From Pycnopodia helianthoides (taxonomy: Eukaryota > Echinodermata > Asteroidea > Forcipulatida > Asteriidae): DNA of 64,000 nt. This document shows, piece by piece, positions 12,401 to 27,400 of this stretch. The notes under the pieces are model-generated. The model was not told the DNA's origin, did not search any database, and saw only the letters and a program-made list of their open reading frames with translations. How positions within the stretch are numbered: the stretch's first letter is position 1; each line of letters opens with the position of its first letter. Position numbers and translations under genes: made by a program. Location: NCBI GenBank assembly GCA_032158295.1, contig CM063251.1, positions 17,795,425-17,859,424 on the forward strand. Reading direction: 5' to 3'.

Positions 12401-15400
12401 GTACAGAATCAAACGCACATCATACAACACATCATGTGCCCTCACAACCAGCTCACCAAGTCTTTTGAACACCCAGCTGTAGGGACTTGCCATTGTTGTT
12501 CTATTGTTCCCTTTTCCAAAGAATTCCCTAGTAATGACCTAGTTTAAAAAAATTGGGGAAAAAAATTGAGGGGACCATTGTGTAAAAGTCCCCACAAAGG
12601 TGTGCCTATACCTAGTATATGGCACAATCTTACCTGTAGATGTGCATTCTGGTACAGCGATTACTGTCGGAGGTAAGAGAGGCACAGATGAAATTTTGCT
12701 CTGACCTACATACAAATCCAAGCTCAGCTGAAATTCAAATTGATAATAATCACGTACAATTAGCGACAAAGTCTCTACTTATAAAGATGTTCAAGTAAAT
12801 CAACATGCATTTAAATAGGGGCTCCAAAGCAAAATCCAGTTTTGTGATGAATTTATTTCTTAATAGATATCATAGGGCTTTCGTTTACATGAAATTTACT
12901 GTACAGCCAAATACACAGTCCCAAGGGGGGGCGGGGCTTTGTTTGAGCCAAATTGCGAGGTAGAAATTACGTCTATGAACATGACAAACTCGAGGACGAG
13001 ATGTAACAGAACTTTAAACACCTTAAAGGAACATTACAGAATTGGTTTTGCTAACAAAACAGTTGCTGGCAGTGTAAGCATTTTATGTAATCCACCATAT
13101 ACATAAACTGACAAACTGTAGAAGTTTGAGATCGATCGGCCATCTGGGTCACGAGAAAACAGTGAAAAACCGATTACACATTTGCATGAAATCATATAGA
13201 TTTCAACAAATGAATAAAACGCTCACTGAGCGATAAACTCCAATCGAAAATTAGTTTATTCATTTCTCATTATCATTTCAGACAGAAACATTTCAAGGGA
13301 TGTTTTCTACTATCATCATCATTAGACTGTGTAAGTTTTATGTAAATCTGTGATCAAAAGGTACATTTTACAAGTTTTTTCTTACCAATTCTGTAATGTC
13401 CCTTTAACCGTTTTTATTATACATCTGGAATGTTTTCGAAATTTTCAAAGTCTTCTAACTGACTATGGCGATTTTGAAATGTTCACCTCAAGTTTCGGGA
13501 ATAAGGAACCGATAAAATGAAACCGGATATTGACATTCGATTTGGGAACCCGGATACCTGGCACAGGCCTAAATACTTGGCAAGAACTTTTGTTGCTTTG
13601 ACATTATTGAATACAGTGAGATTCTGAAAAAGGGTATGCAAGTCTTTCATGATATAGACCATATAACCTGTGACATTTCATGTTTACAAAAGAGCCACAG
13701 AGCCTGGACTTCGTGCAGGAATGATTTGTACCCATGTCATAATGGAGGAAAACATTGACTCTTATATTTTATGGAAATTGAGCTGTCTGATTGATCAACT
13801 TCTGATTATAAATAAAGGGGGCACATTTCAAAACTAATTCAGCTGTTATTTTTATTTAACTTTTGAATTACCGTAATTTCCTGCATGTAAGGCGCTCGGC
13901 GTATAAGGTGCAGCATCAAAAAATCACCCAAATAAGATTCAAGTGTTAGCGTAGAAGGTACACAGCCGTATAAGTTGCAAACAGAGGCTTGCCAACCCAT
14001 TCACAGTTGTTTCATCACCACATATGGGGGTCATTATGTTTTTTCATTTCATTTCATTTCATTTATTTCACAGGGTAAGAAAAAGCAGTTACAAAACAGA
14101 CATTAAAAACACAAATACGCTACAATGATTCAATGACAACACAAGACTGTACAAAGTAAAACCTGTTGAATGTAATTACTTAAATGTTAACATCAAAACT
14201 ATTATACAAACATTTGACAACAAAGGATATTGAAAGAAAATGAAGTCTGTTAATTAATCATTGCAATCTCATGGTGTGGTACCCATCCCATAGTGTTGCT
14301 ATGACAGTTACCACAATGTAGAGGGATTTCTATCTTTGTATTTTTTTCTAAATGTATTTATGATCTTTGTAACTTTTCTATGTGTATCTATGTGCCACCT
14401 TATTTCGATGTTGTTATTTTATTTATCTAATCTGTGTAATTTTTAACTCATCTTTCTTATCTTGTAATGCCACATAATTCAGCTTTGTGCTGCCAGTTGG
14501 TTTAAAAAAAAAAATAAATGAATGAATGAACGAATGAGAACTTTGTAAATCACGAACATGAGTAAAACATCGCTGCTATTTTAATTTTTTAAATTTTTTC
14601 ATTTTTGTTTTAATATTTTTTTTCTAAAATCATAGCTTTACGCAACGAGCGCTCGCTGACACAGGTTGTGCTAACGTTTCCCAAGGAACGGGCTGTTAGT
14701 CTTTGCTACAATACATGGCAAGAACCACCGAATGCTAGAGGGCGCTTTCACAACAATGCTTTCACAATAAGAACTTAGGCCCTCTAACAGTGCATTTGAC
14801 GATAACATCCCCAAAACAACTTGATTAATAAAGATTAGTATGTCAATCTGGTCGTCGCTAATTTGCACCGATATTGTTACTATTGTGGGCAGCAGCATGG
14901 CCAGGGACTTCGTTCTTCAGTAAGTTTCATCAAAATTACACAACGGGCGTACGATGTAGGATTGATTTGAATAAAATGATAACACGTGGGGTTATTCTGG
15001 AGAAAAGAAAGGATTATTTTACAGTATAAAAAATGTAAGATTTTACACAGTGATCATCGCAATAAACTCAAGCGATACCAGATAAGGCGCACCGTTAGAT
15101 AAGACGCAATGATTTTGTTTTGGTCCTTTGAAAGTCAGATATGACGCGTCTTATACACAGGAAATTACGGCAATGTGGAAATTATGACACAAAATGTAAA
15201 ATTTCCAATATAACCAGTGTAGTATGGATTGTACAAGGTCATTATTTTTGTAAATGATGGCTTACAAATAGCTGAGAATATCTGTAGTCAGTAAGATAGC
15301 AAACTGTCTTACACCCCCCCAACCCCCCCCCCCAACAACACCCCTCCCCCCCCCTCCCCACAGGAAGTGTCAGTTGTCAAATTGGCTTCCAAAGGCTTCC

Positions 15401-18400
15401 CCCCCGAAAAACCCCTTTCTACCTCCCTGATTGGTCATGGGTCATGGGTCATGGTAGACAAGCCTTACCCCAATGCTGAGACCATTGCTGACGTTCTGAA
15501 ACTGTACTCCGAGGGCTGCCTGCATTCTGAAGAATTGATATGCAATCTCCATACCTAAAAGCGGAACAGACAAGAACTTTAGAAGTAGAGCCATCCCCAC
15601 AGACAATTATAATTACAACCAGTACACTTTTGGACACCCACTGAAGTTTAAAAAACAAAAATTCTGAAATATTTGCAGTCAGTGTACAAGTATGAGTAAC
15701 CTTGGAAATATCCATGGGGGATCAGAACAGCTCAGTGGCCTTTCACCTCTGTGAATCCTGGTTCAAAACCCCCCTTGGACTGGCAGCCCATTATGTGGAT
15801 TGGGTTTTCACCCAAGATTGAATGGGGTTTTCCCTGTTTTAGGTTTCTCTCCTCTCTCGCATCTTAGAGGCACAGTACACGTTTGGTAATGACTCTGAAA
15901 ATGAATGGCAATCAAAACTTACTTGGTAAGAAGTAGAGCAGCGTTGGGTGGTATAATGAATTTTGAGAAACTTTTAACTTCAAAGTACTTCGGTTATGGA
16001 AAATACATCACTTTTTGTTCCTCAAAATTTGAATCTGTCAGAAGCGCTTCTCAGACTGTGTATTCCTATGGGGAATTTTCTTCCTGTGTGGAAATACTTG
16101 CTCTGATTTTTCACTGACATCTAAGTGAAATTTTCACAGGTTGGTTTTATTGTATGTACCTACATTTATATAGGATTAACACAATCAGTAGGCTCCAATT
16201 ATCAAACGTATGCAGCACCTTTAAAGGTAGGATCATAGATTGGTAAATACAACAAATTTTAATGGCCATAAAAACTCACCAGGTAAGAAACACTGCAGAT
16301 GTTGATATTAAAACAAAATTTAAAAATTATAAACTATTAGAGTAAGGATTCCCTTCGAAGTAATATAGTTTGGAAATTTTTTCACCCAAATACATGAATC
16401 TGCATGAATTATCTCAGATTTTTAAGGGTGTCCGTTCGCGACTGCTGCAGCCAGAGATGCGGTACCTACTATCACCTCGCTAAACGTGGATGGATTTGAC
16501 ATCCGGGTGAAAATACTGTTTTCTCAGCAATTAAAACACTGTATTCAGCTGATACTTTCACATGTGACTTCAGTTATATCTTTCTTTATAATTTTGCCCA
16601 TAAATCAGTAATACATTGACAAAAACCACTCTATGACCCTACCTTCAAAACTGAATGTTTCAACATTGTTGCTTGTACACAGGTATCTTCAGGCCTACGG
16701 GTTACATTTCTGTTTAAGCAGACTATTTCTTAGGATCCCTTCTGGTTTCAGACTGATTTAAAATAACTAAATAAAATGATCACCCTAAGAAAAAGTTGTC
16801 TCAACTCTTACCCTCACCCTTACCTCAAATCCTTCCAAATCCTCTTTGCCAAAATGAAGGATTCAGAAGGACTGAGGGCTGTGGGCCAAAATAACAATTG
16901 CTTCAAGCATTCAAGTCCAAACAATTTGGAGTGGAGTGACATAGTAGATGAGGTCGCTGGACGATTGAGGTCACCGATAGGCAAAAAGGCCTAGGGAGTA
17001 CGGATAAGAACAGTTGACAAACCTGGTATTGGGAATGAGTCCCCATGGGTTACTGTCTGCTCGATAAATGGTTGGGTGCTATCCTCACTTTGCATTAGGA
17101 GAAACATCTGAGGTGGTTCCTCACACGGTTTCAGCTCCACTGTTATCACCGTCGTGTGTTGCTGAAAAAAAACACAGAAAAACAGAAACAAAATCATCCT
17201 AATTCTCTCAGGCATTTTGGCAGTGAATCCTACCTGCAGGGTCCTATTAGCTATAGACCCCTCGCATTGGCTGCCAATGAATAATGCACCCCCTGGATCC
17301 CCCAGCTAAATGCCTCCCACAAGCACTCGGGACCTCGCTTCACTCACCTGAAGTGAAAATTAACCGGTTCAAGAACATTTTAAGCTAGGCTCTGTAAAAT
17401 TTTGAGAAAATCCTGAAATCAGAAAAAAGAGAGAAATCAAGAGCCTGACTTTGTGTGATCCAACATTTACACAAACTTTCAAGCATGTGACAGTTGAAGC
17501 TTAATCAGTCACAAGAAAATAGTGACAAACTCCATTATTGTGTTTCCAAATTTCAAACTCGCAAGATCAACACTAATTGTTTTACTGACTCCTCAAAAAC
17601 TGTAGCATTACAAGCAAAAATCTGTCGAGGGAAGTTTTCACCGTGACCTTCTTTACATACCACATATTAGTTGTGTGTAAATCTGTGAACCTTTATTTAC
17701 ATCAACTTATCTATAAACATAAGTTTTTTATCATAATTATTTTTAATTTTTTGTTTACCCTAACAGACTCTCAGGTTAATAAGTCATCTTAGTCAGGCCT
17801 TGACTTTTAACACCTGGAAATGGTAGCAGGAAATCACGTCACGCTGGTACCTGTTATATTTCCAACACAAACACCATCTTATTGACTTTCCTTCAAAAGT
17901 TTGTTGAACTCCGAATTCTACCATTCTGAGGAAGGTCAGACTCTTTGTTTAGTTTTTCTTGTTTATTGGGTAAAAAGTTTTATTACCCCGAGGGTTAAAT
18001 TCCTTGGATGAGGTTGGGAGGGTCTGTGACAAATTGACTTATGTCAGTCATTTATTGGAGCTTCAATCCTTTGGGTGTATGTTCAGAATTATCTAAATCT
18101 AATGTAAACTCAGTAAGTATTCTATTTGTTTTTTCTTAGAGCAGAGATCTTGTGGAATTCTCTCTTCCCATCTTAGTTGGTCAGAGAAGCTCAGCAGATT
18201 AATATTCTCACATGGCAATTTGGTACAGAATTGTTGGATCCTCAGCCGGAATCCCATTTCACAAAGCACTCTCAGTTGGCAATCTTAATTGGGCAGCAGA
18301 GAAGCTCAGCAGATTAATATTCTCTTTGGTACAGATTGTTGGATTCTTACCTGGAAACCCATTTCACTCTCAGTTGGGCAATCTTAATTGGGCAGCAGAG

Positions 18401-21400
18401 AAGCTCAGCAGATTAATATTCTCTTTGGTACAGATTGTTGGATTCTTACCTGGAAACCCATTTCACTCTCAGTTGGGCAATCTTAACTGGGTAGCAGAGA
18501 AGCTCAGCAGATTAATATTCTCTTTGGTACAGATTGTTGGATTCTTACCTGGAAACCCATTTCACTCTCAGTTGGGCAATCTTAATTGGGCAGCAGAGAA
18601 GCTCAGCAAATTAATAATCTCTTTGGTACAGATTGTTGGATTCTTACCTGGAAACCCATTTCACTCTCAGTTGGGCAATCTTAATTGGGCAGCAGAGAAG
18701 CTCAGCAAATTAATAATCTCTTTGGTACAGATTGTTGGATTCTTACCTGGAAACCCATTTCACTCTCAGTTGGGCAATCTTAATTGGGCAGCAGAGAAGC
18801 TCAGCAAATTAATAATCTCTTTGGTACAGATTGTTGGATTCTTACCTGGAAACCCATTTCACTCTCAGTTGGGCAATCTTAATTGGGCAGCAGAGAAGCT
18901 CAGCAGATTAATATTCTCTTTGGTACAGATTGTTGGATTCTTACCTGGAAACCCATTTCACTCTCAGTTGGGCAATCTTAATTGGGCAGCAGAGAAGCTC
19001 AGCAGATTAATATTCTCTTTGGTACAGATTGTTGGATTCTTACCTGGAAACCCATTTCACTCTCAGTTGGGCAATCTTAATTGGGTAGCAGAGAAGCTCA
19101 GCAGATTTATATTCTCTTTGGTACAGATTGTTGGATTCTTACCTGGAAACCCATTTCACTCTCAGTTGGGCAATCTTAATTGGGTAGCAGAGAAGCTCAG
19201 CAGATTAATATTCTCTTTGGTACAGATTGTTGGATTCTTACCTGGAAACCCATTTCACTCTCAGTTGGGCAATCTTAATTGGGCAGCAGAGAAGCTCAGC
19301 AAATTAATATTCTCTTTGGTACAGATTGTTGGATTCTTACCTGGAATCCCATTTCACTCTCAGTTGGGCAATCTTAATTGGGCAGCAGAGAAGCTCAGCA
19401 AATTAATATTCTCTTTGGTACAGATTGTTGGATTCTTACCTGGAATCCCATTTCACTCTCAGTTGGGCAATCTTAATTGGGCAGCAGAGAAGCTCAGCAA
19501 ATTAATATTCTCTTTGGTACAGATCATTGATCTACATTATACTGACTGGATAGGACAACTCAACTTGTGCACGTTCGATGATCGCTGTTATGGCTAAGCG
19601 CGTAGTCGCTGAACGGGGTATTTGCGTGAAAGTACGCAAGCGCGGCGGTCCCAGCATGCATGGCCTCAAGCGCTAGCATGCAGTAATAGTACAAGTACTT
19701 GTAGTGATGATGAGCATGTTGAAGGTTTATAATAATTTTTCTTTTTGGAGAGAGTTTCTTAATCTAGATTGATATTTCATCAATCAATTTATATAGGCCT
19801 AGAGCATGAACGCATATTTGTTTTTAAAGTATCAAGCACATTAGAAAACTTCGAGGTCCAATCTTAAAAACCAATAAATTTGAGATAAGATAAATTGTGG
19901 CCAATGTGACCGTATAATAAATAAACAAGACTCTCGCACATAGATAGTGGTTTATTCAATACAAAATGATGATTTTTTTCAAGGAGCCAGTTTAGCTCCA
20001 TTTGTTTCATATTTACAATCAGAAAGTTAGATAATTGCCACATGGAAACTAAAACTGAAGAAACCCTAACTGTGTATTAATCGTATCAGAAATTTAATTA
20101 GTTACACACGAAACAGAAACACTAAAACGTAAAATAGATATAGAGAAGGGAATAAGCAGGAAAACGTAACATGAGCACTCTCAGTTGGGCAATCTTAATT
20201 GGGCAGCAGAGAAGCTCAGCAAATTAATATTCTCTTCGGTTCAGATTGTTGGATTCTTACCTGGATCCCCATTATACAAGTGAAGCCATCACAGTCTGGT
20301 TTTTTAGTGCAGTTTATGGTGGTTGAACCCAAGCCCTGTACGGTCTTGATACCTGCGATTGACTGTTGGATTTGATCAATTGCGCCGTCCAATGAATCAC
20401 ACTCAGGCTGATAAACTCCCTCTGTACAAGACCATTGAAAAGACAAAAGTGACAAGAAAAAAAGGACAATGTTATTCAAATTGTAGTTTGCTTTTTAAAA
20501 GGTAGGGTCATACTTTTGTAAGTACTCCAAAAATGAATGACCATAAAATCTTACTTGGTAAGAAGCACTGCAGCTAGCGACCTGCAGCTGTTGATAGTAC
20601 ACACTTGTTTCAGAAAGGATTTCCTTTGAAGTAATATGGTTTGGAAAATGTTTCACCCAAAAACGTTTAAATCTGAGGAACAACTTATGCATGAATACTT
20701 TTTCAGTTTTCTGAGGATTGTGTCCGCTCGTGAATGCTGCTGTCAGAGATTTCTCAGCAGGTAGACACTGTATTCAGCTGAAACTATCACATGTGACTTA
20801 ATTGTATCTTTCTTTTTAAATTCGCCTATAAATCAGCATTACGCTGACAAAAACCAATCTAGGACCCTACCTTTAAATTGTTGATATATCACAAAGGAAA
20901 CGATCCATGAGAAGAAAGGGATCATGTTTCATTATGACATTAATTTTTTTGTTCCAACACTTGTGGTTTAACAAAACACTCCATTTACAAAATTACTTTT
21001 ATTGCCAAATTGCCACTAATAGCATGACTAATTAGGCCTGCACTAAACATAGTACTTTTGTTGTGTTGAATGCAAATAAATGCAAAAATTACGAATCAAA
21101 ATTTGGCAAAAGCAGAACATTCAGCAAAACTTGTTGATTTAAGGTTGATACTTCCTTGTAGCTTGTCAAAATCTTCTTCTTTATATCCACACATTGTGTG
21201 CTGGCTTTACCATCAAATTATGTACTTATATGCAAAACAAAAAGAAGAGAAAACAACCAAGCACAATAAAGTTTGTTTTAAATAGTTTTCTATTGCATTG
21301 TTATAAACGAAGGGAGGAAATAAAGAAGCATTCAGGCGATCAGTTCAAAAGCGGCATGCCTGCATAACTTGTAAAAATCTGACTTGTGAATTGACCAGAG

Positions 21401-24400
21401 GAAAAATAACTTTCTACTTGGCGTGATTAATTACAGTACTATTGGTAACTGAGTGGAAAGCCGGAAGGTAGTTCAAGTTTGCAATCTTTCTGGCCTTTCT
21501 AGATTGTGGGATCAAGTACAAAAACAACCACCTCAGTAACAGTTGTGGATTTCCGGAGGCTGCACTTCATGTTGCTTTTAATTTAGAAATCATTTCCTTG
21601 ACTTCTGGCTAAACTCCCATTTTTAAGGAATTTCCTCAAACTTACATGGGTGCAGACATTGTACTCATGTAAAATTGAATATCGGTAAAAATAATTTGTC
21701 AATTTTAAAACTACAATATAATTTCATTTTCAATCAAGCTGGCACTCCATGTAGTACTAAGGAAGCGTTTACGCAAAAGAATGTTCCTGTGGGCACATGC
21801 CCTCAATCCTTTGGACTGCCAGAACGTTCTGCTGGACCGCATCATTGTGCCGAAGAACAGGAGCAATCACGCACAAGTGAATAATACGCATTAGTATTTT
21901 GAATGTTCCAATAGAACGTTCTGGGTGCACTGGAACCATCACTGAGCATGCACTGGAATCCAATCCAATTAGAACGTTCCTACCGTTCCAACTTGTGAGA
22001 CGCTCCCTTATTGTCTTGAGAAACATTTAATAATAAGACAAGCATTTAAGATGCGCCATCTATCTAGCGTGCAAGACTCTATTCCAAGGCAAGCACATAA
22101 ACTACATAACAAGCCAAAATAGAGAAATTACAAAGATACAAATCATAAAGTGAACAAATCCATACACATTCAGGGAGATGTACAATATCACTAATTAAAG
22201 GAACATTACAGAATTGGTAAGAAAAAAACTTGTAAAATATACTTTTTGATCACAGATTTACATATAACTTACATGGTCTAATGATGATGATAGTAGAAAA
22301 TATCCCTTGAAATATTTCTGTCTGAAATGCCATATTTGATGAGAAATGAATAAACTGGTTTTCCGATTGGAGTTTATCGCTCAGTGAGCGTTTTATTCAT
22401 TTGTTGAATCTACATGATTTCATGCAAACGTGTAATCGGTTTTTCACTATTTTCTCGTGACCCAGATGGCCGATCGATCTCAAACTTCTACAGGTTTGTC
22501 AGTTTATGTATATGGTGGATTACATAAAGTGCTTACATTGCCAGCAACTGTTTTGATAGCAAAAACCAATTCCGTAATGTTCCTTTAAATGGCAAGTTGT
22601 CTTTAAATTCCTCTGGTCCCAAATCCTCAAAATCCTGTTCAGGAAGTTGTTAGACTTTGTAGGAAACGGTACTGCCTGCCCAAAACCATTGCATTTATCA
22701 AAGAGACAGGACAATTTCCTTCCTTCTAGGCCAGCATAGTATTGAACTACAGAACTAGCTACATGTATGTAGAATTAGCCTTTCCCATACTAATTACATT
22801 TGTACTCTGACCAACACAAGAAAATATGTTGAACCTTGATTGACTGTATTTCTACAGCTTAAACTACTTTTATTCAAACAAAAATTTGTCCTTGCCAGAA
22901 TGGGAACAATTGAAACTATTCGCCACTTCACACCAAATGACGTCTTTATCTGCACATGTTTTTTTGGACAGACTTATTGCGGACGTTTTTTTAAATGCCT
23001 GTAATGACTCTCTGCTAAATAGCCGTACGACCACCACGATTTCCCAGTGTGTAGCATAATGAGGCAGGCACCTACCGTGATATGTTTCGTTTCACCCGTA
23101 CAAAGAGTGAAAACAGGTTCTGGAACACTTGCCTTGTAAAATCCCTTTCTAGAGTTATTTTGTAACCCCTGATTCCAGACGAATTGTCCTGTTGTTGTAC
23201 AAATGTGGCATACAAGAATGGACAGGCTGCCACCATTGCTCCTCACTATATTAAGCTCAATGGGAGGTCAGTCTGACCATTCAGAGATTCCAGCACACCA
23301 TGGCAGATTTTGGGCCATGACTCCCAGCCGAGGTTCTGCGAATCACGATGAGTGCCTACTCAATTTTCTCGCAGGACAACATCAAATCCCAGAATTAACT
23401 ACGAGAAACTTTAAGTAGGATTTAAAGCTTTGCATGGTGGAAGTATAACTAAGAGAGGTTTGCGGTAACACCATGTTAAATCTCTTTTAAGTAAGTGTTG
23501 GTTCTGAAAAGACCCGGTGGTTAACGACTCAACGTTTTGATCAGTATGCTCTGATCGTCTTCAGGAGAATGAGAAACTTTGTTTTCTTTCCTTAGTCAAG
23601 TCAGGGTTTCATTGCGGCAACGATATTTTCAAAAGAAAACGATTACTCAAGTAGCTACAAAAAGTTCAAAAAAATAATTCCGCGGGTAGACACAGAATTT
23701 TTTTACAAAATACCAATGTGAAATAATTAAGAGCAGATTTGCACAAACATTTTCCCAAACAAACATAACAACAGGTTTGCCCTCAGCGAGCAGGCTTGCT
23801 CACACTCACAATATCACCCAGGCTAGGTAAATAATTCAAGCACCCACATGCCCGAGGATAAAGCAAAAAACAATTACAGGCAGCTTGGCCACCCTTATAC
23901 TTCCGACTTGCAATGGGCTGATCAGAACTTCCCCCAACCCCCCCCCCCCCTCAACCCGCAGCTTGCCAGCAAAAATCAAGAAGGCATCTTGGCAGCTTGC
24001 CAAGGCCTATTACACAGCAAATGGATGATTGAAAACAAGTTAAACATTGCATTAAAATTGGAGCTATAAATGCAAAGTGCGATTCCACGGTTTGTACCCA
24101 CATTCGGAGTAGGCCCCCCCGCCCCGAGCTGGTGGATGCCCAAACTATGCTTACTTCATTGTACAATTCCGCTTTACTTAACACATTGACTGCCGCCAAC
24201 GATTATATTCGTAGTGACAGATATAACAGATTCTGCCACTACGTAGTACGAGTGTACAGGCTTTGAATGAAAGGGCTTTGTATTGTTATTTAAATACACT
24301 GGCATCACTGAGCACGCAACACATATGCTTCTGGCAGTGGTGAGGACATGGCATCCTTAGAATTTGTATGTTTAAATTTGGGGGGTACAGTACCTGTTTG

Positions 24401-27400
24401 GTATGAGCGCATGCGCACCGCACTTGGCAAAAGGGAACGCCCTACGAATATATGACTGGCAGTCAACGTGTTAAAACGAAAAATAATCACAAAAGAGGAA
24501 ACGGCAGTTTTGATCACATAAAATTCGCCAGGCACATCCAATGCAACTCAAGGTGTACAGGACTGCCTACAATGTATACAGAATTGGTTTTTGCTAACAA
24601 AACAGTTGCTGGCAGTGTAAGCACTTTATGTAATCCACCGTATGCACAAACTGACATAACTTGTAGAAGTTTGAGATCGATCGGCCATCTGGGTCACGAG
24701 AAAATAGTGCAATAACCGAATACACATTTGCATGAAATCATATAGATTCAACAAATGAATAAAACGCTCACTGAGCGATAAACTCCAATCGGAAAATTAG
24801 TTTATTCATTTCTCATCAAATATGGCATTTCAGACAGAAATATTTCAAGGGATGTTTTCTACTATCATCATCATTAGACCGTGGAAGTTTTATGTAAATC
24901 TGTGATCAAAAAGTATATTTTACAAGTTTTTTTCTTACCAATTCTGTAATGTTCCTTTAAAAAAAATAACCACCTAAAACTTGTGAATATTGACAATGAC
25001 AACTAACAATGAACTGTGCTGGATCACAATAACGTGACTACTAATTATAGATGCCTATTGCTGTTTCTTTTTTTCCAAACTGGTACCTAACCAAGTTCTC
25101 TTACACTTACAGACAATTGTGTCATAAGTAAATTTTTGTTATAGATGCCAGGTCCGATTTAAGGCCGATTTGACCTGAAACTTTAGATGTGAGAAATTTA
25201 CAAGCTCTCATTTCAGTAATTGCATGACAAAATCCGCCCATGATTTATGGTAGTTAATTGAAACCTAAAAATGAATTATTGTCCGGATCTTGACATCATG
25301 TACAAACAATTTTACATGTTAGATTTGTTTTGTGTGCATTGTCCTTGGCATTATGCAAACGTTTTTGTATGTTTTTCATTTCGATACAGCATCATCTATC
25401 AAAATTCATTTAGAGAAAGAAAAAAAAAATTTAAAAAAGAAGGAAACAAAATAAATAAAAAAGTCGGGGGAAAATCAGCCCATGCAACTTGAATAACAGA
25501 AAATTGGGACTTGTGCCAAGTAACATTAATATTTGTGAAGGTATCCTTGAGAAATGAACAAATATTTGATCATTTTCCACCCTAAAGCTAAGAATAGTCT
25601 TGTTTGTTCTTTGTATTACATTGCAATGGGACAATTGCATTAATACAAATTATGCAAAATTTGCATGCAGGGATTTCTTAGGACTTGTTTATCGAGACTT
25701 AAATGAGACTTAAATTGAAATGCATTTAGAACCATTACAATTCTAAAAGCCATTTTTGATCATAACAATGTGTACAACTGCATTATTTATTTATTTCTTC
25801 TTTATCCTGGGGAGATCTCTCAGTAAAACACTGTTTTTCAGAGATGCCCAGCAGCTACAAACAAACATAAAAATTAAAAGGGCCTATTGACATATTTTCT
25901 TTCAGGGATGTTGTTTTACAGTTTACTTTTTGTATTGAGTCTTACTCTGTCTCATTTGAATATCAAGGTGGGGGTTCCACAGGGTTCTGTATTGGGTCTT
26001 ACTTTGTCTCATTTGAACATCAATGTGAGGGTTCCACAAGGATCTGTATTGGGTCTTACTTTGTCTCATTTAAATATCAAGGTGGGGGTTTCACAGGGTT
26101 CTGTATTGGGTCTTACTTTGTCTCGTTTAAATATCAAGGTGGGGGTTCCACAGGGTTCTGTATTGGGTCTTACTTTGTCTCATTTGAACATCAATGTGGG
26201 GGTTCCACAGGGTTCTGTATTGGGTCTTACTTTGTCTCATTTGAACATCAATGTGGGGGTTCCGCAGGGTTCTGTATTGGGTCTTACTCTGTCTCATTTG
26301 AATATCAAGGTGGGGGTTCCACAGGGTTCTGTATCTAATATCAACAAACAAGGCGAGGACAGTGGGTTTAAAGACCTAAAGAATAAGATAGAGGTGAAGA
26401 GATCTGGCAACACTGCTCAGTTTGAGTTTTGCGGGCAGCTTGAAATAGCTCATGACAAGATAAAGATTGCCCTCCTCAAGAAAGGGGACATCCAAGAAGC
26501 GATTGACGCCATCCAAGAGGCAGAGGGCCTAGTCACGGATAGAAAAAGAAAAATCAAGATAGCCGACGACAGCAAGGCTGGATGGGCAACAGTCCAGCAT
26601 CTAGATAAGGGAGGAGCTGAGCAATTGGCAGAAGAAAGAAAACGGGCTCTGGTCGCTGAGGAATCGGCACTGAAAAAGATCAAGAGCAAGAAAAGGCAGA
26701 GAAGGTTTCAGACGCCCCATTCGAGCTCTAAGGATGCTTTTCAAGCTGATCGTTATCTTTTTCGAGGTAATATTCATCCCCGTTACCCTAATTTAGCTTT
26801 GTGTCGGTTCATAAATCGATCTAGCACCGGCACTTTCCCATGCTTTATTAAACCTGGAGAAACTTAAACGTCTGTTTTCAAAAGAGTGTCTTTTATTATT
26901 GGTTGTCCAATAGACTGAAACTGTTTTTCATGCGTATGAGCGCAGCGAAGTAGCATGAAACTGCAATTTGTTTAATTGACTCTTCAGACTCGTAAAGACC
27001 ATTACACAAAGCAAGCTTTTAAAGACACTGGACACTATTGGTAATTGCCAAAAACCAGTCTTCTCACTTGGTGTATCTCAACATATGGATAAAATAACAA
27101 ACCTGTAAAAACTCGAGCACAATTGGTCGTCGAAGTTGCGAGATAACTATGAAAGAAAAAACAACCTTGTCACACGAAGTTGTGTGCTTTCAGATGGTTG
27201 ATTTCGAGACCTCAAATTCTAATTCTGAGGTCTCAAAATCAAATTCGTGGAAAATTACTTCTTTCTCGAAAACTATGTCACTCAGAGGGAGCCGTTTCTC
27301 ACAATGTTTTATACTGTCAACCTCTCCCCATTACTCGTTACCAAGTAAGGTTTTATGCTAATAATTGTTTTGAGTGATTACCAATAGTGTCCACTGCCTT

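Noticed and set aside
18212..19597. 461-codon plus-strand open frame with 33-residue repeats
   Set aside because: It is read-through of a 99 bp (3 x 33) minisatellite in an intron of a minus-strand gene. The unit matches an exon-intron boundary of that gene in antisense. No splice or start context of its own.
22974..23246. Possible additional module exon on the minus strand (…VPEPVFTLC…)
   Set aside because: The signal exon joins A1 directly in phase. This frame lacks alignment to any A-D part.
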